Positions 1 through 6,499 of a stretch of DNA of 7,988 nt are shown one piece after another (within the stretch, counting starts at the first letter, position 1; the number at the start of each line of letters is the position of its first letter). The position numbers and the translations under genes are program-made. This stretch comes from Methylomonas sp. Its GTDB lineage: Bacteria > Pseudomonadota > Gammaproteobacteria > Methylococcales > Methylomonadaceae. Location of the stretch: contig JALSIU010000341.1 in the NCBI GenBank assembly GCA_026989715.1, positions 1 through 7,988 on the forward strand, read 5' to 3'. The notes beneath the pieces are model-generated. The model did no database searches and was not told where the DNA came from. It saw only the letters and a list, made by a program, of their open reading frames with translations.

Positions 1-384
1 TAAAGGAATGACATTGGTACTAATCTTTGCACGCCCTGTCTTAACGCCCAAGCCCGATAATACCGAGCCTTTAAAACCATTCATCTGCAATGGCATATCC
101 AAATTAGGCATATCCATATCAGGCATTGGTGTTTTAGTAACTTGGGCAGTTTGCGTTTGTAGTTTCGGTTGTTTAGGACGTTGCTTTGGTTTTGGCTTAT
201 CCGGTATTTGCCGTTCTTTAATATGCAGCTTAGTTTCACGTTTTAAACGCACAAACTCCGTCATGCGCAGATTATCAGTTGCTTTTAAGCCTTGCTGATG
301 ATTGGCAATCATATATTGCATGCCCCAAAACAACCCCAAGGCAATCGTTGTTCCTAAAACAATAGCAACTAAAAAACGAATCAC
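1..384 (-). CDS. tonB: TonB2-type energy transducer TonB (3' end beyond left edge)
   Basis: This is the inner-membrane-anchored, periplasm-spanning protein that passes ExbB/ExbD energy to outer-membrane receptors. The frame is open from a GTG at 384-382 to the window edge, giving 128 codons. The GTG overlaps the exbD stop as GTGA, which supports this start despite the lack of an ATG. Residues about 4-26 (FLVAIVLGTTIALGLFWGMQ) form one transmembrane anchor. Residues about 60-75 are Lys/Pro/Gln-rich (PDKPKPKQRPKQPK), as in TonB spacers. A Met/Pro/Asp stretch (MPDMDMPNLDMP) follows, then NVIPL, which in TonB2 proteins comes just before the Tyr-Pro motif of the C-terminal domain. That receptor-binding domain is not in the window. 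The placement as last known gene after ttpC-exbB-exbD and the short linker favour TonB2 over the long TonB1 type. The frame and start are directly seen; the family call is strong but rests on N-terminus and context. Confidence 0.85.
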   Translation of the reverse strand, partial: MIRFLVAIVLGTTIALGLFWGMQYMIANHQQGLKATDNLRMTEFVRLKRETKLHIKERQIPDKPKPKQRPKQPKLQTQTAQVTKTPMPDMDMPNLDMPLQMNGFKGSVLSGLGVKTGRAKISTNVIPL

Positions 385-794
385 TGCGCTTCCGACTCGG
401 TTGCAATCACAGGGGCAGGCACACCAGCCAAGCGCACTTGGTCAATCACCGCAACTAAGTGATGTGTTTTGGTCTCTCTATCAGCCGCAATAATCACAGA
501 GCCTAAAGGATTTTCAGCACGTAAACGCGAGACATTAGCACGTACCGCGCGCACATCTACCAAACGCTTATCTATCCACACTTCACCATTCGCTTTAATC
601 CCGATAATGACATTAGCTTGTGCTTTGGTAACACCTGTCTGCGCACTCGGGCGATTAACATCAACCCCCGATTCTTTAACAAACGAAGTGGTCACAATAA
701 AGAAAATTAGCATGATAAAGACAATATCCAACATGGGGGTCATATCTATATCAGCACTTTGTTCAACGGAGGAACGACTCGACCTACGACGCAT
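381..794 (-). CDS. exbD: ExbD biopolymer transport protein
   Basis: ExbD is the proton-channel partner of ExbB in the TonB energising complex: one inner-membrane helix plus a periplasmic domain. At 137 aa it has normal ExbD/TolR length. After a short, basic cytoplasmic tail (MRRRSSRSS), residues 15-38 give the family signature DIDMTPMLDIVFIMLIFFIV. Asp23 is the equivalent of the essential proton-carrying Asp (Asp25 in E. coli ExbD). The rest (about residues 42-130, with ANVIIGIKANGEVWID and VIIAADRET) matches the periplasmic ExbD/TolR fold. It starts 11 nt after the exbB stop and its TGA overlaps the tonB GTG by 4 nt, so translation is probably coupled. No strong Shine-Dalgarno sequence precedes the ATG. 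I prefer ExbD over TolR because the neighbours are TonB and TtpC, not TolA/TolB. Confidence 0.95.
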   Translation of the reverse strand: MRRRSSRSSVEQSADIDMTPMLDIVFIMLIFFIVTTSFVKESGVDVNRPSAQTGVTKAQANVIIGIKANGEVWIDKRLVDVRAVRANVSRLRAENPLGSVIIAADRETKTHHLVAVIDQVRLAGVPAPVIATESEAQ

Positions 795-805
795 AATAAA
801 TTCTA

Positions 806-1318
806 TTAATGATATTTTAATAAATCGGCCAAGTGATGAGATTCATCACTGACCCGCTCTTCAATCAATTTGCTAAAATACAGTCCTGCAATGGCAATCA
901 CCATGCCGGCCATAGTAGGAATAGTCGCCGAAGACACCCCGGCGGCCATCGCACGTGCATTGCCTGTCCCCGTGACCGCCATGACATCAAAAACATTAAT
1001 CATGCCGGTGACCGTGCCTAATAAACCTAACAGCGGACAAAGGCCAATCAGCATTTTAATCACCGAAACCCCGCGATTCATATCAATCAAAGCGGCAGAA
1101 ATAATGGCTTGTCGAATAAATAAAGCATGTGCCGACTGCTTATCACTGCGCAGCTCCCATTGCTCAATCCAAGCGGTACGTAATTGTGGATAATTCTGCT
1201 TAAAAAATAATAAACGCTCAATAATCAAGCACCATAGACAAATGGCAACGCCCAAAATAACCCATAAAACATCACCGCCTGCCTGCAAAAAATGCCGAAT
1301 ATCGTCAATAAAAGCCAT
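806..1318 (-). CDS. exbB: ExbB-type MotA/TolQ/ExbB proton channel protein
   Basis: This is the short, classical ExbB2-type subunit of the TonB motor. It has 170 aa, shorter than E. coli ExbB, as is usual for ExbB2. The first membrane segment is at about residues 15-38 (GDVLWVILGVAICLWCLIIE), followed by a cytoplasmic loop. The family core is at about 94-112 (CPLLGLLGTVTGMINVF), and the third segment at about 131-150 (ATIPTMAGMVIAIAGLYF). Thr102 and the Thr/Pro in the third helix lie where ExbB/TolQ channel residues sit. The ATG is 2 nt past the ttpC stop, and there is no convincing Shine-Dalgarno sequence, so it probably relies on coupling from ttpC. Its core motif is nearly identical, in protein and DNA, to that in the larger ttpC product (positions 1002-1037 against 1537-1572). 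That reflects shared family constraint and perhaps an old duplication. Confidence 0.94.
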   Translation of the reverse strand: MAFIDDIRHFLQAGGDVLWVILGVAICLWCLIIERLLFFKQNYPQLRTAWIEQWELRSDKQSAHALFIRQAIISAALIDMNRGVSVIKMLIGLCPLLGLLGTVTGMINVFDVMAVTGTGNARAMAAGVSSATIPTMAGMVIAIAGLYFSKLIEERVSDESHHLADLLKYH

Positions 1319-1320
1319 GA

Positions 1321-2649
1321 TTAATTGCCCATACGACGACTCATAATGCCGGCACTTTGCTCATCTAGTATTTGTACTAATGTTTTACTGCGCGATGCCA
1401 GTAAGTTATATAAAAATAATAAGGGAATCGCCACGCATAAGCCCAACATTGTCGTGACCAATGCCTGTGAAATACCATCTGCCATCAACTTAGGATCACC
1501 GGTACCAAATAAACTGATGGATTGAAACGTAGCAATCATACCGGTCACTGTGCCTAATAAACCTAATAATGGAGCAACCGCTGCAAATAATTTAATCAAA
1601 GACAAGCCTTTTTCTAAGGCAGGCACTTCCCGCGTAATCGCTTCATCCAAAACCAGCTCTAAAGTTTCAGCATCTTGCGAACCACTCTTTTCAGTTGCTA
1701 ACAACACACGCCCTAATGGATTATCATCCAAGGCTTGCGCACTATCCATTTGCTGTGTCATTTTACTGCCGGTCAGCATTAATATGGCTAAACGTAATAG
1801 CGCGTATAAAAAGCCAACCGCGCCTAATGCCAAAATAATAAAACCAATCACGCCCCCTTGCTCAATACGCTCTACCGTATCCGGCGTTTGAATCAACATA
1901 CTCAACATCACGCCACGCGTAGGGTCAATCGCAATAGGGGCAATCCCTGTTTGCGTTTGTGCAAACGCATGCAATAAATCCAAGTACTGGCTACTCGGTT
2001 GTCTGGCCAAACTATCCAGAATATGCGTATCAGGCGAATAACGTAAATACCCACCCTTTGCTATGGCATTAAACGCTCCAATACGGATGACTTCAGCTTG
2101 CTCACGTGCACCTGTCGCTGACTGAATTTCCGTGTTAAAACGCACAACTTTGCCGGCTTCTGTCATTTCTTGCTGTAAAGTAAACCATAGTGTTTCTAGT
2201 TGCGTGATGGTTGGCAAGGCTTTACTATCAATCATATTGACTAATGGCTTTTCTCGCTCAGGGTATTGCGCTGAGACTAAAGAACTGGTCAAATCAGCAA
2301 CTAAATCACCGGCGACTTGTCGCGCCACACCAAATAATTCACCCAGCTCACCGCTTTTATTTTTTAATTCGCCTTCCAGTTTGGCTAGCAATGCTTCATT
2401 ATGCTCTAGTTGCTGTTTAAGTTGTTCGCTTAAGGCTTCTTCTGCTGCCAATTTTGCTTGCGCTGCTTGCAATAGACGCTGTTGCGTTTTCTTCTCTGCT
2501 AAAAACTCAGCTTCACGGCGATGGTTGATTTTGCGCTCTAGCTGTTGTGCCTGTTTCACATCACGCAATAATTGATCTAAACTTTTAGATTCTGACCAGG
2601 CATTCCCTGTAAAGATCAAAGTCAACATCAGGCTCATTATTAATTTCAT
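1321..2649 (-). CDS. ttpC: TtpC-like MotA/TolQ/ExbB protein with periplasmic coiled-coil domain
   Basis: This is a long ExbB homologue (442 aa) of the type called TtpC in Vibrio, needed there for TonB2-dependent uptake. A signal peptide covers about residues 1-19 (hydrophobic LIMSLMLTLIFTG, then AWS). It is followed by a strongly charged, Glu/Gln/Lys-rich coiled coil at about 22-105. A periplasmic domain spans about 106-262, and a transmembrane helix about 266-292 (GGVIGFIILALGAVGFLYAL). The ExbB core then runs from about 348 to 418: AAVAPLLGLLGTVTGMIATF at 356-375, and SQALVTTMLGLCVAIPLLFL at 394-413. The ATG overlaps the DUF3450 stop by one base (TAATG), and exbB begins 2 nt downstream. Having both a large and a small ExbB next to each other is the hallmark of the TonB2/TtpC system. 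It is known from the Vibrio work that TtpC makes the complex function; its role in this organism is inferred. Confidence 0.92.
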   Translation of the reverse strand: MKLIMSLMLTLIFTGNAWSESKSLDQLLRDVKQAQQLERKINHRREAEFLAEKKTQQRLLQAAQAKLAAEEALSEQLKQQLEHNEALLAKLEGELKNKSGELGELFGVARQVAGDLVADLTSSLVSAQYPEREKPLVNMIDSKALPTITQLETLWFTLQQEMTEAGKVVRFNTEIQSATGAREQAEVIRIGAFNAIAKGGYLRYSPDTHILDSLARQPSSQYLDLLHAFAQTQTGIAPIAIDPTRGVMLSMLIQTPDTVERIEQGGVIGFIILALGAVGFLYALLRLAILMLTGSKMTQQMDSAQALDDNPLGRVLLATEKSGSQDAETLELVLDEAITREVPALEKGLSLIKLFAAVAPLLGLLGTVTGMIATFQSISLFGTGDPKLMADGISQALVTTMLGLCVAIPLLFLYNLLASRSKTLVQILDEQSAGIMSRRMGN

Positions 2650-3425
2650 TATTTTGCCTCCACGGCCGCAGTAATAGGCAATGTTAATAAATCAGGAGCC
2701 GTTTCTTTACGCGCAATGCGTAAGCCCTGCCTGATAGGGTATTGATAGTCATCCGACAAACTTTCCCAACGTTTTTCGAGTGCATTCCAGTAGCCGGTTT
2801 CACTGCCATCAAGCCGCTGATAATACAAGGCAACCCGACCGATGCGTAAAAAATCAACCGAACTGGTCACGCCGTCTAAGGTAATATTCGCACGATAGGC
2901 CTCAATGGTTTTACCATAATCATTTTCTATCTGATAGGCTTCAATAATACGCCGAAATTTCTCGGCATTACTGACATCGGCGCGTGTCATCATTTCCTGC
3001 AATTTAGCGATACGCTGCTTCCGCTCCACAGGCAAAAAGGGCAAATCAAGTTGTACAAATTGCTCAAGGCTACGTTGCATATTTAAAATAAGCGGTACAA
3101 TTTCACGCTGCGTCACTTCAATTTGCTGCAACTGTTGCTCTAAGGAAGCTTTTTCAACCTCTTGCGAGGCTAATAATTTTTTTAAATGCGCATTATAAGT
3201 TAATAATGTTTTAGTTTGCCGTGTCGCAGAACGGTATTGCTCCAACATTTTACGCGTGCGATCATCTAAACCATCAATTTTCTTTTGCGACTTGATGGCA
3301 GCAGACTCTGTTGCGCTTTCTATTTTTATTGCCTGACTTAATGCATCAGCAAAAACAGGCAACGGGCTTAAACCCAGAACCACCGAAGTAACAACAGCCC
3401 GACATTGGCGAGATATAAAATGCAT
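2649..3425 (-). CDS. DUF3450 periplasmic coiled-coil protein, first gene of TonB2 operon
   Basis: This 258-aa exported protein belongs to the DUF3450 family, which is regularly encoded directly before ttpC-exbB-exbD-tonB. A signal peptide spans about residues 1-26 (AVVTSVVLGLSPLPVFA, then DALS), giving a periplasmic product with no later membrane segment. Residues about 30-115 are predicted coiled coil, rich in Gln, Glu, Lys and Leu. The C-terminal half holds the family signature around residues 193-213 (LRIGRVALYYQRLDGSETGY), followed by WNALEKRW. Biochemical function is unknown. The pairing with a coiled-coil TtpC suggests that the two coiled coils may contact each other in the periplasm; that is inference. 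The start ATG was chosen because it begins directly with a good signal peptide, although no clear Shine-Dalgarno motif precedes it. Upstream lies a perfect 19-bp palindrome that could be an operator for the whole operon. Confidence 0.88.
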   Translation of the reverse strand: MHFISRQCRAVVTSVVLGLSPLPVFADALSQAIKIESATESAAIKSQKKIDGLDDRTRKMLEQYRSATRQTKTLLTYNAHLKKLLASQEVEKASLEQQLQQIEVTQREIVPLILNMQRSLEQFVQLDLPFLPVERKQRIAKLQEMMTRADVSNAEKFRRIIEAYQIENDYGKTIEAYRANITLDGVTSSVDFLRIGRVALYYQRLDGSETGYWNALEKRWESLSDDYQYPIRQGLRIARKETAPDLLTLPITAAVEAK

Positions 3426-3491
3426 AAAAATATTTACAACGAATTAAAAATTATGAAAACTTTACCACAGCCAATATAAAAAACAATGCGT

Positions 3492-3510
3492 GATATGACC
3501 TACTCATATC
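3492..3510. promoter_or_regulatory. Perfect 19-bp palindrome upstream of the TonB2 operon (candidate operator)
   Basis: GATATGA, then CCTAC, then TCATATC: two 7-bp arms match perfectly around a 5-bp centre. It lies 67-85 bases upstream of the DUF3450 start codon, where an operator for the operon would be expected. The length equals that of a Fur box, but only about half the bases match the GATAATGATAATCATTATC consensus, so I do not call it Fur. I found no confident promoter to anchor it. Confidence 0.4.
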
Positions 3511-3555
3511 CGTTCTAGCCTGCATTATTTCCTTAAAAGAACTATGCAATTATAT

Positions 3556-3598
3556 AGTCCGCCTCCAAATCAATGGAGACTTGATTTAGATGCGGACT
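3556..3598. terminator. Compound hairpin after the MCWS paralogue A gene, possible terminator
   Basis: Outer arms AGTCCGC (3556-3562) and GCGGACT (3592-3598) pair perfectly. Inner arms AAATCAA (3567-3573) and TTGATTT (3581-3587) also pair, closing a 7-base loop. A rival small hairpin CTCCA/TGGAG (3563-3567/3574-3578) overlaps the inner stem, so two folds compete. It begins 15 bases past the stop of the minus-strand gene ending at 3613. On that strand no good T-run follows, so an intrinsic terminator is uncertain. It separates this gene from the TonB2 operon. Confidence 0.4.
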
Positions 3599-3612
3599 TA
3601 CAAAAAACACCT

Positions 3613-4365
3613 TTATAAAGCTTCTTTTACAGTATGCGGATAAAAAGGCCAGCGGCTGACATGCAAATATTTCCGAATGGGTGATTTGATAATCGAAACG
3701 CATAATGCAATTGAGAACAAGCACCAAACAGCCGCAAATTCATTAGGGTCATCAGTTAATGCATCTGCAAGAAACGGGCCGATTAAGCAATGAAATATCA
3801 CAAAACGATAAGACCCATAGAGAAAAGGCAAATAAAAACCGATCCAAAGATACACAAAACCATGCAACCCTCCTTCAAACCCAGGCAGCCAAGCGACCGG
3901 CGGCGACATAATATCGTTTAATGGAATTTGCCAGGCAATATGCCATGCGCCGGATGTGGAACAAATGGTCTCCCCACAAACCGCTTCAGTCCCAATGACA
4001 CAAAGCCCTGCCCATGCAAACGGCATCATTTTAACAATCATCGCCAAAGCTGCGATAGCACATAAAGTATAAACAGTTGTCCTAATCTTCAGCTTGACAC
4101 TTTCAGGAATAAAGTACATGGCAACCATATTGATAAAAAATGGCTGAAAAGCAATATGCAAATACCCAAAGAGCGTGAGTATCTGGTTCGTGGGCGAGTT
4201 ACATTCATCAATATAAACATAAGTAGCTGCCTGCAATAACTCCATTAATGCAAAAAAAGTTAATGGAATCCACAGCTCTTTCGACTCACCTTTTAAAGCA
4301 ACATACGCTGCTGTTCCTAATCCTACTGTTGCCAAAACTGCGGACGCTTCACCACTCCAGCACAT
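3613..4365 (-). CDS. MCWS-type polytopic membrane protein, paralogue A (DUF5765-like)
   Basis: This 250-aa integral membrane protein has unknown function. The N-terminus MCWSGEAS and the motifs NQILTLFGYLHIAFQPFF (60-77), GAWHIAWQ (139-146), LHGFVY (167-172) and DDPNEFAAVWCLFSIAL (205-221) match a family I remember as DUF5765; the name is from memory. About six or seven hydrophobic segments are visible (around 8-24, 31-52, 60-86, 97-121, 167-190, 209-227). Cysteines at 122, 130 and 135 lie in one polar loop, together with Cys2 and Cys55, and several His residues (70, 142, 168, 192) are invariant between the two copies. These could bind metal or form disulfides, but that is speculation. The start is supported by AGAGG five bases upstream of the ATG. 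Directly upstream lies a close paralogue (4546-5298), about 82% identical without gaps. The two are separated by 180 bases with a hairpin, so they are probably separate units, both transcribed away from moxR. Confidence 0.85.
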   Translation of the reverse strand: MCWSGEASAVLATVGLGTAAYVALKGESKELWIPLTFFALMELLQAATYVYIDECNSPTNQILTLFGYLHIAFQPFFINMVAMYFIPESVKLKIRTTVYTLCAIAALAMIVKMMPFAWAGLCVIGTEAVCGETICSTSGAWHIAWQIPLNDIMSPPVAWLPGFEGGLHGFVYLWIGFYLPFLYGSYRFVIFHCLIGPFLADALTDDPNEFAAVWCLFSIALCVSIIKSPIRKYLHVSRWPFYPHTVKEAL

Positions 4366-4397
4366 ACAAGCCTCTTTGATTATTATTTGATTATTAA

Positions 4398-4403
4398 ATT
4401 ATG
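4398..4403 (-). promoter_or_regulatory. Possible -10 box for paralogue A
   Basis: On the minus strand this reads CATAAT, about 32 bases before the ATG of the gene ending at 3613. The -35 region at the proper distance (TTCAGT) is weak. The surrounding sequence is very AT-rich, so chance matches are common. Confidence 0.3.
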
Positions 4404-4478
4404 TTAAATAAAACGAATACACTGAAAATCTTAAGAAAAATGAGGAACAATAGAGCGAGCTCCTTTGGCAAACCCAGT

Positions 4479-4509
4479 AAGAGCCTTTCCCCAAACAAAG
4501 AAGGCTCTT
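4479..4509. terminator. Hairpin between the paralogues, likely terminator of paralogue B
   Basis: AAGAGCCTT (4479-4487) and AAGGCTCTT (4501-4509) form a perfect 9-bp stem with a 13-base loop. It lies 37-67 bases downstream of the stop of the minus-strand gene ending at 4546. The stem ends in two T's on either strand, and the better T-run (TTTTGATT) follows on the plus strand. On the minus strand, where the gene is, the stem is followed by ACTGGG, so efficiency there is doubtful. Confidence 0.5.
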
Positions 4510-4545
4510 TTGATTGGCAGCTACCCTATTCTAATTTAGTCAACA

Positions 4546-5298
4546 CTATAAGGAATCACTGACCGTACGATGATAAAACGGCCATTTTTTAACATGCAAA
4601 TATTTTCTAATCGGAGATTTAATCACCGACACACATAAAGCAATCGAAAATAAGCACCATACTGCTGAAAATTCATTGGGATCATCCGTGGTAATATCCG
4701 CAATCATAGGGCCGACCAAATAATGAAAACCAACAAATCGCCATGAGCCATAAATCAATGGTAAATAAAAGGCAATTAAAATATACACAAAACCATGCAA
4801 GCCCCATTCAAAGCCTGGTAGCCATGAAACAGGATCAGACATAATGCCATTTAACGGCATCTGCCAAGCAATATGCCACGCCCCTGATACGGAACAAATC
4901 TCTTCACCACAAAAACCTTCCTGACCAATATTACACAGCCCTGCCCATGCAAAAGGAAACATTTTGACAATCATAGCCAAAGCAGCGACCGCACACAGCG
5001 TATAGACCGTGGTTCTAATTTTCAATTTGACACTTTCAGGAATAAAGTACATGGCCACCATATTGACAAAAAACGGCTGAAAGGCAATATGGATATAGCC
5101 AAACAGCGTGAGTATCTGATTCTGCGGCGAGCTGCAATCATCTATATAAACATAGGTTGCCGCTTGCAGTAACTCCATTAATGCAAAATACGTCAATGGA
5201 ATCCATAATTCTTTTGACTCTCCCTTTTGTGCAACATACACAGCTGTCCCCAGCCCAACGGCGGCTAAAACCCCCGATGCTTCACCACTCCAACACAT
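4546..5298 (-). CDS. MCWS-type polytopic membrane protein, paralogue B (DUF5765-like)
   Basis: This second copy of the MCWS membrane protein is also exactly 250 aa. My residue-by-residue comparison with the downstream copy (3613-4365) found about 45 substitutions and no gap, or roughly 82% identity. Most differences are conservative changes within membrane segments, or changes in the loop at about 123-137 and the last dozen residues. All motifs are kept: MCWSGEAS, NQILTLFGYIHIAFQPFF, GAWHIAWQ, LHGFVY, and DDPNEF followed by AVWCLFSIAL. The cysteines at 2, 55, 122, 130 and 135 are also kept. Both copies therefore appear to be under selection. GAGG lies 7 bases before the ATG, and a perfect TATAAT sits about 50 bases upstream on the same strand. 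It is divergent from moxR across a 214-base gap. Function is unknown; the conserved helices with buried His, Trp and Gln suggest a membrane sensor, transporter or enzyme, but none can be assigned. Confidence 0.85.
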   Translation of the reverse strand: MCWSGEASGVLAAVGLGTAVYVAQKGESKELWIPLTYFALMELLQAATYVYIDDCSSPQNQILTLFGYIHIAFQPFFVNMVAMYFIPESVKLKIRTTVYTLCAVAALAMIVKMFPFAWAGLCNIGQEGFCGEEICSVSGAWHIAWQMPLNGIMSDPVSWLPGFEWGLHGFVYILIAFYLPLIYGSWRFVGFHYLVGPMIADITTDDPNEFSAVWCLFSIALCVSVIKSPIRKYLHVKKWPFYHRTVSDSL

Positions 5299-5346
5299 AC
5301 CAAAACCTCACACAACATTTATTGTTATTATTTAAGATAACTCACC

Positions 5347-5352
5347 ATTATA
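5347..5352 (-). promoter_or_regulatory. -10 box of the paralogue B promoter
   Basis: On the minus strand this reads GG-TATAAT-GG, a perfect sigma70 -10 hexamer about 50 bases before the ATG at 5298. Transcription would start near 5340, leaving a leader of roughly 40 bases with a GAGG ribosome site. No good -35 is seen; that position lies in or beside the inverted repeat at 5371-5406, so an activator or repressor could act there. Confidence 0.5.
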
Positions 5353-5370
5353 CCTTATTAATCTTACTTA

Positions 5371-5406
5371 AAACTTAAATATATTGTGCTTAATATTTTT
5401 AAGTTT
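5371..5406. repeat. 36-bp imperfect palindrome in the divergent intergenic region
   Basis: Two 15-base arms (5371-5385 and 5392-5406) are complementary at 14 of 15 positions, with one T-T mismatch (5380/5397), around a 6-base loop GTGCTT. The outer nine bases AAACTTAAA/TTTAAGTTT are perfect. ACTTAAA also occurs as a direct tandem pair at 5366-5372 and 5373-5379. The site covers the -35 side of the paralogue B promoter and lies upstream of the moxR promoter. It may be a regulator site or an AT-rich cruciform; no gene ends here, so a terminator is unlikely. Confidence 0.5.
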
Positions 5407-5444
5407 ATTTCCACAAGACGAGATAAAAAAGAAACATTGCATGG

Positions 5445-5474
5445 TTTTTGGCGCAAGTATTGATATGCTAGAAT
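5445..5474 (+). promoter_or_regulatory. Probable promoter of the moxR-DUF58 pair
   Basis: An extended -10, TGC-TAGAAT (hexamer 5469-5474), lies about 40 bases before the moxR ATG. A weak -35 is TTTTTG (5445-5450, 18-base spacer) or TTGGCG (5448-5453, 15-base spacer). The TG extension would compensate for the poor -35. Confidence 0.4.
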
Positions 5475-5512
5475 GGCTATTTTTCAGATTACATTCAGGA
5501 TAAAAATCACGC

Positions 5513-6499
5513 ATGTCTGACGCAAGTCCTAGCGATAGCCTTATCGCCATACAGCAATTAAAAGAAACCATCAGTCAACAAATTATCGGCCAAGAGGTTT
5601 TAGTTGAACGTATGCTAATTGCCTTGCTAGCAGATGGCCATATTTTGGTAGAAGGTGCGCCCGGGCTGGCCAAAACCCGCGCCATCAACAGCCTAAGCAA
5701 AGGCATACAAGCAGATTTTCACCGTGTGCAGTTTACCCCTGATTTATTACCCGCCGATTTAACCGGCACTGAAATTTACCGCCCACAACAAGGTAGTTTC
5801 GAATTTCAAAAAGGACCACTATTTCATAACCTAGTGCTCGCTGATGAAATCAACCGCTCCCCCGCTAAAGTACAAGCCGCCTTATTAGAAGCGATGGCAG
5901 AAAGGCAAATTACGGTAGGTGGAACCACCTACCCACTACCGGCTTTGTTTTTAGTAATGGCGACACAAAACCCAATTGAGCAAGAAGGCACCTACCCCTT
6001 GCCCGAAGCGCAATTAGACCGTTTTTTATTACATGTCAAAATTGACTACCCCAGCGCTGAACATGAAAAACAAATTCTGCACTTAGCACGCAATGAAGCC
6101 CTGCAAAACGGTAAATCAAGCGCAAACAACAGCCGCACCATCAGCCAAGAAAATCTATTTGCTGCACGTCAAGAAGTCCTTAATATTTATATGGCTGATG
6201 ACTTAGAAGACTATTTATTACAAATCATTCTCGCCACCCGCAACCCAGCCGCTTATGGCGAAGACTTAGCCGAGTGGGTGCAATACGGCGCAAGCCCTCG
6301 CGCTAGTATCGGCTTAGATCGTTGTGCGCGCGCTAAAGCTTGGTTAAGTGGTAAAGATTATGTTGCCCCGGAAGACATCCAAGACATGGCGTTTGATATT
6401 TTACGCCACCGCGTCATTTTATCTTACGAGGCCGAAGCCGAAGGCATTACCAGCGATGACTTCATTGAACAACTGATTGCCCGTATTGCAGTCCCATGA
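5513..6499 (+). CDS. MoxR-family AAA+ ATPase
   Basis: This MoxR-type AAA+ ATPase is a cytoplasmic chaperone-like protein that normally works with DUF58 and VWA partners, often in envelope stress or protein maturation. Its 328 aa are family-typical. Walker A is GAPGLAKT at residues 48-55 (Lys54, Thr55). Walker B is LVLADE at 107-112, followed by INRSPAKVQAALLEAM. Sensor 1 is ATQNP at 150-154. LPEAQLDRF at 163-171 carries the candidate arginine finger region. GASPRAS at 259-265 gives the sensor 2 arginine (Arg263). The C-terminal lid domain follows to VAPEDIQDMAFDILRHR. All catalytic residues are present, so it should be active. The ATG is preceded by AGGA 12 bases upstream, a slightly long spacing. 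The stop overlaps the DUF58 start as ATGA, so the two genes are co-translated. The specific target is unknown; the name moxR is a family label, not evidence for methanol dehydrogenase. Confidence 0.94.
   Translation: MSDASPSDSLIAIQQLKETISQQIIGQEVLVERMLIALLADGHILVEGAPGLAKTRAINSLSKGIQADFHRVQFTPDLLPADLTGTEIYRPQQGSFEFQKGPLFHNLVLADEINRSPAKVQAALLEAMAERQITVGGTTYPLPALFLVMATQNPIEQEGTYPLPEAQLDRFLLHVKIDYPSAEHEKQILHLARNEALQNGKSSANNSRTISQENLFAARQEVLNIYMADDLEDYLLQIILATRNPAAYGEDLAEWVQYGASPRASIGLDRCARAKAWLSGKDYVAPEDIQDMAFDILRHRVILSYEAEAEGITSDDFIEQLIARIAVP

Noticed and set aside
469..1193. Plus-strand frames over exbD and exbB
   Set aside because: They are antisense to clear family members and have no recognisable domain.
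381..1318. TolQ/TolR of the Tol-Pal system
   Set aside because: The sequences are similar, but the neighbours are TonB, TtpC and DUF3450, with no TolA, TolB or Pal, so ExbB/ExbD is favoured.
1002..1572. DNA repeat shared by exbB and ttpC as a mobile or regulatory repeat
   Set aside because: The two 36-base segments encode the same conserved PLLGLLGTVTGM core, so protein constraint or old duplication explains them.
3492..3510. Fur box upstream of the TonB2 operon
   Set aside because: The size and symmetry fit, but only about 9 of 19 positions match the Fur consensus. It is kept only as an unassigned palindrome.
3542..3727. 61-codon minus-strand frame over the end of paralogue A
   Set aside because: It overlaps paralogue A in another frame and runs through the hairpin; its residues look like an out-of-frame shadow.
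5157..5571. Small frames in the paralogue B/moxR intergenic region (5157-5378 plus, 5368-5571 minus)
   Set aside because: They overlap real genes in other frames, cross the promoters and the palindrome, and show AT-driven composition without ribosome sites.
5513..6499. Methanol-oxidation moxR as evidence for a methylotroph
   Set aside because: The MoxR family is widespread and no methanol dehydrogenase genes are in the window; the name alone says nothing about metabolism.
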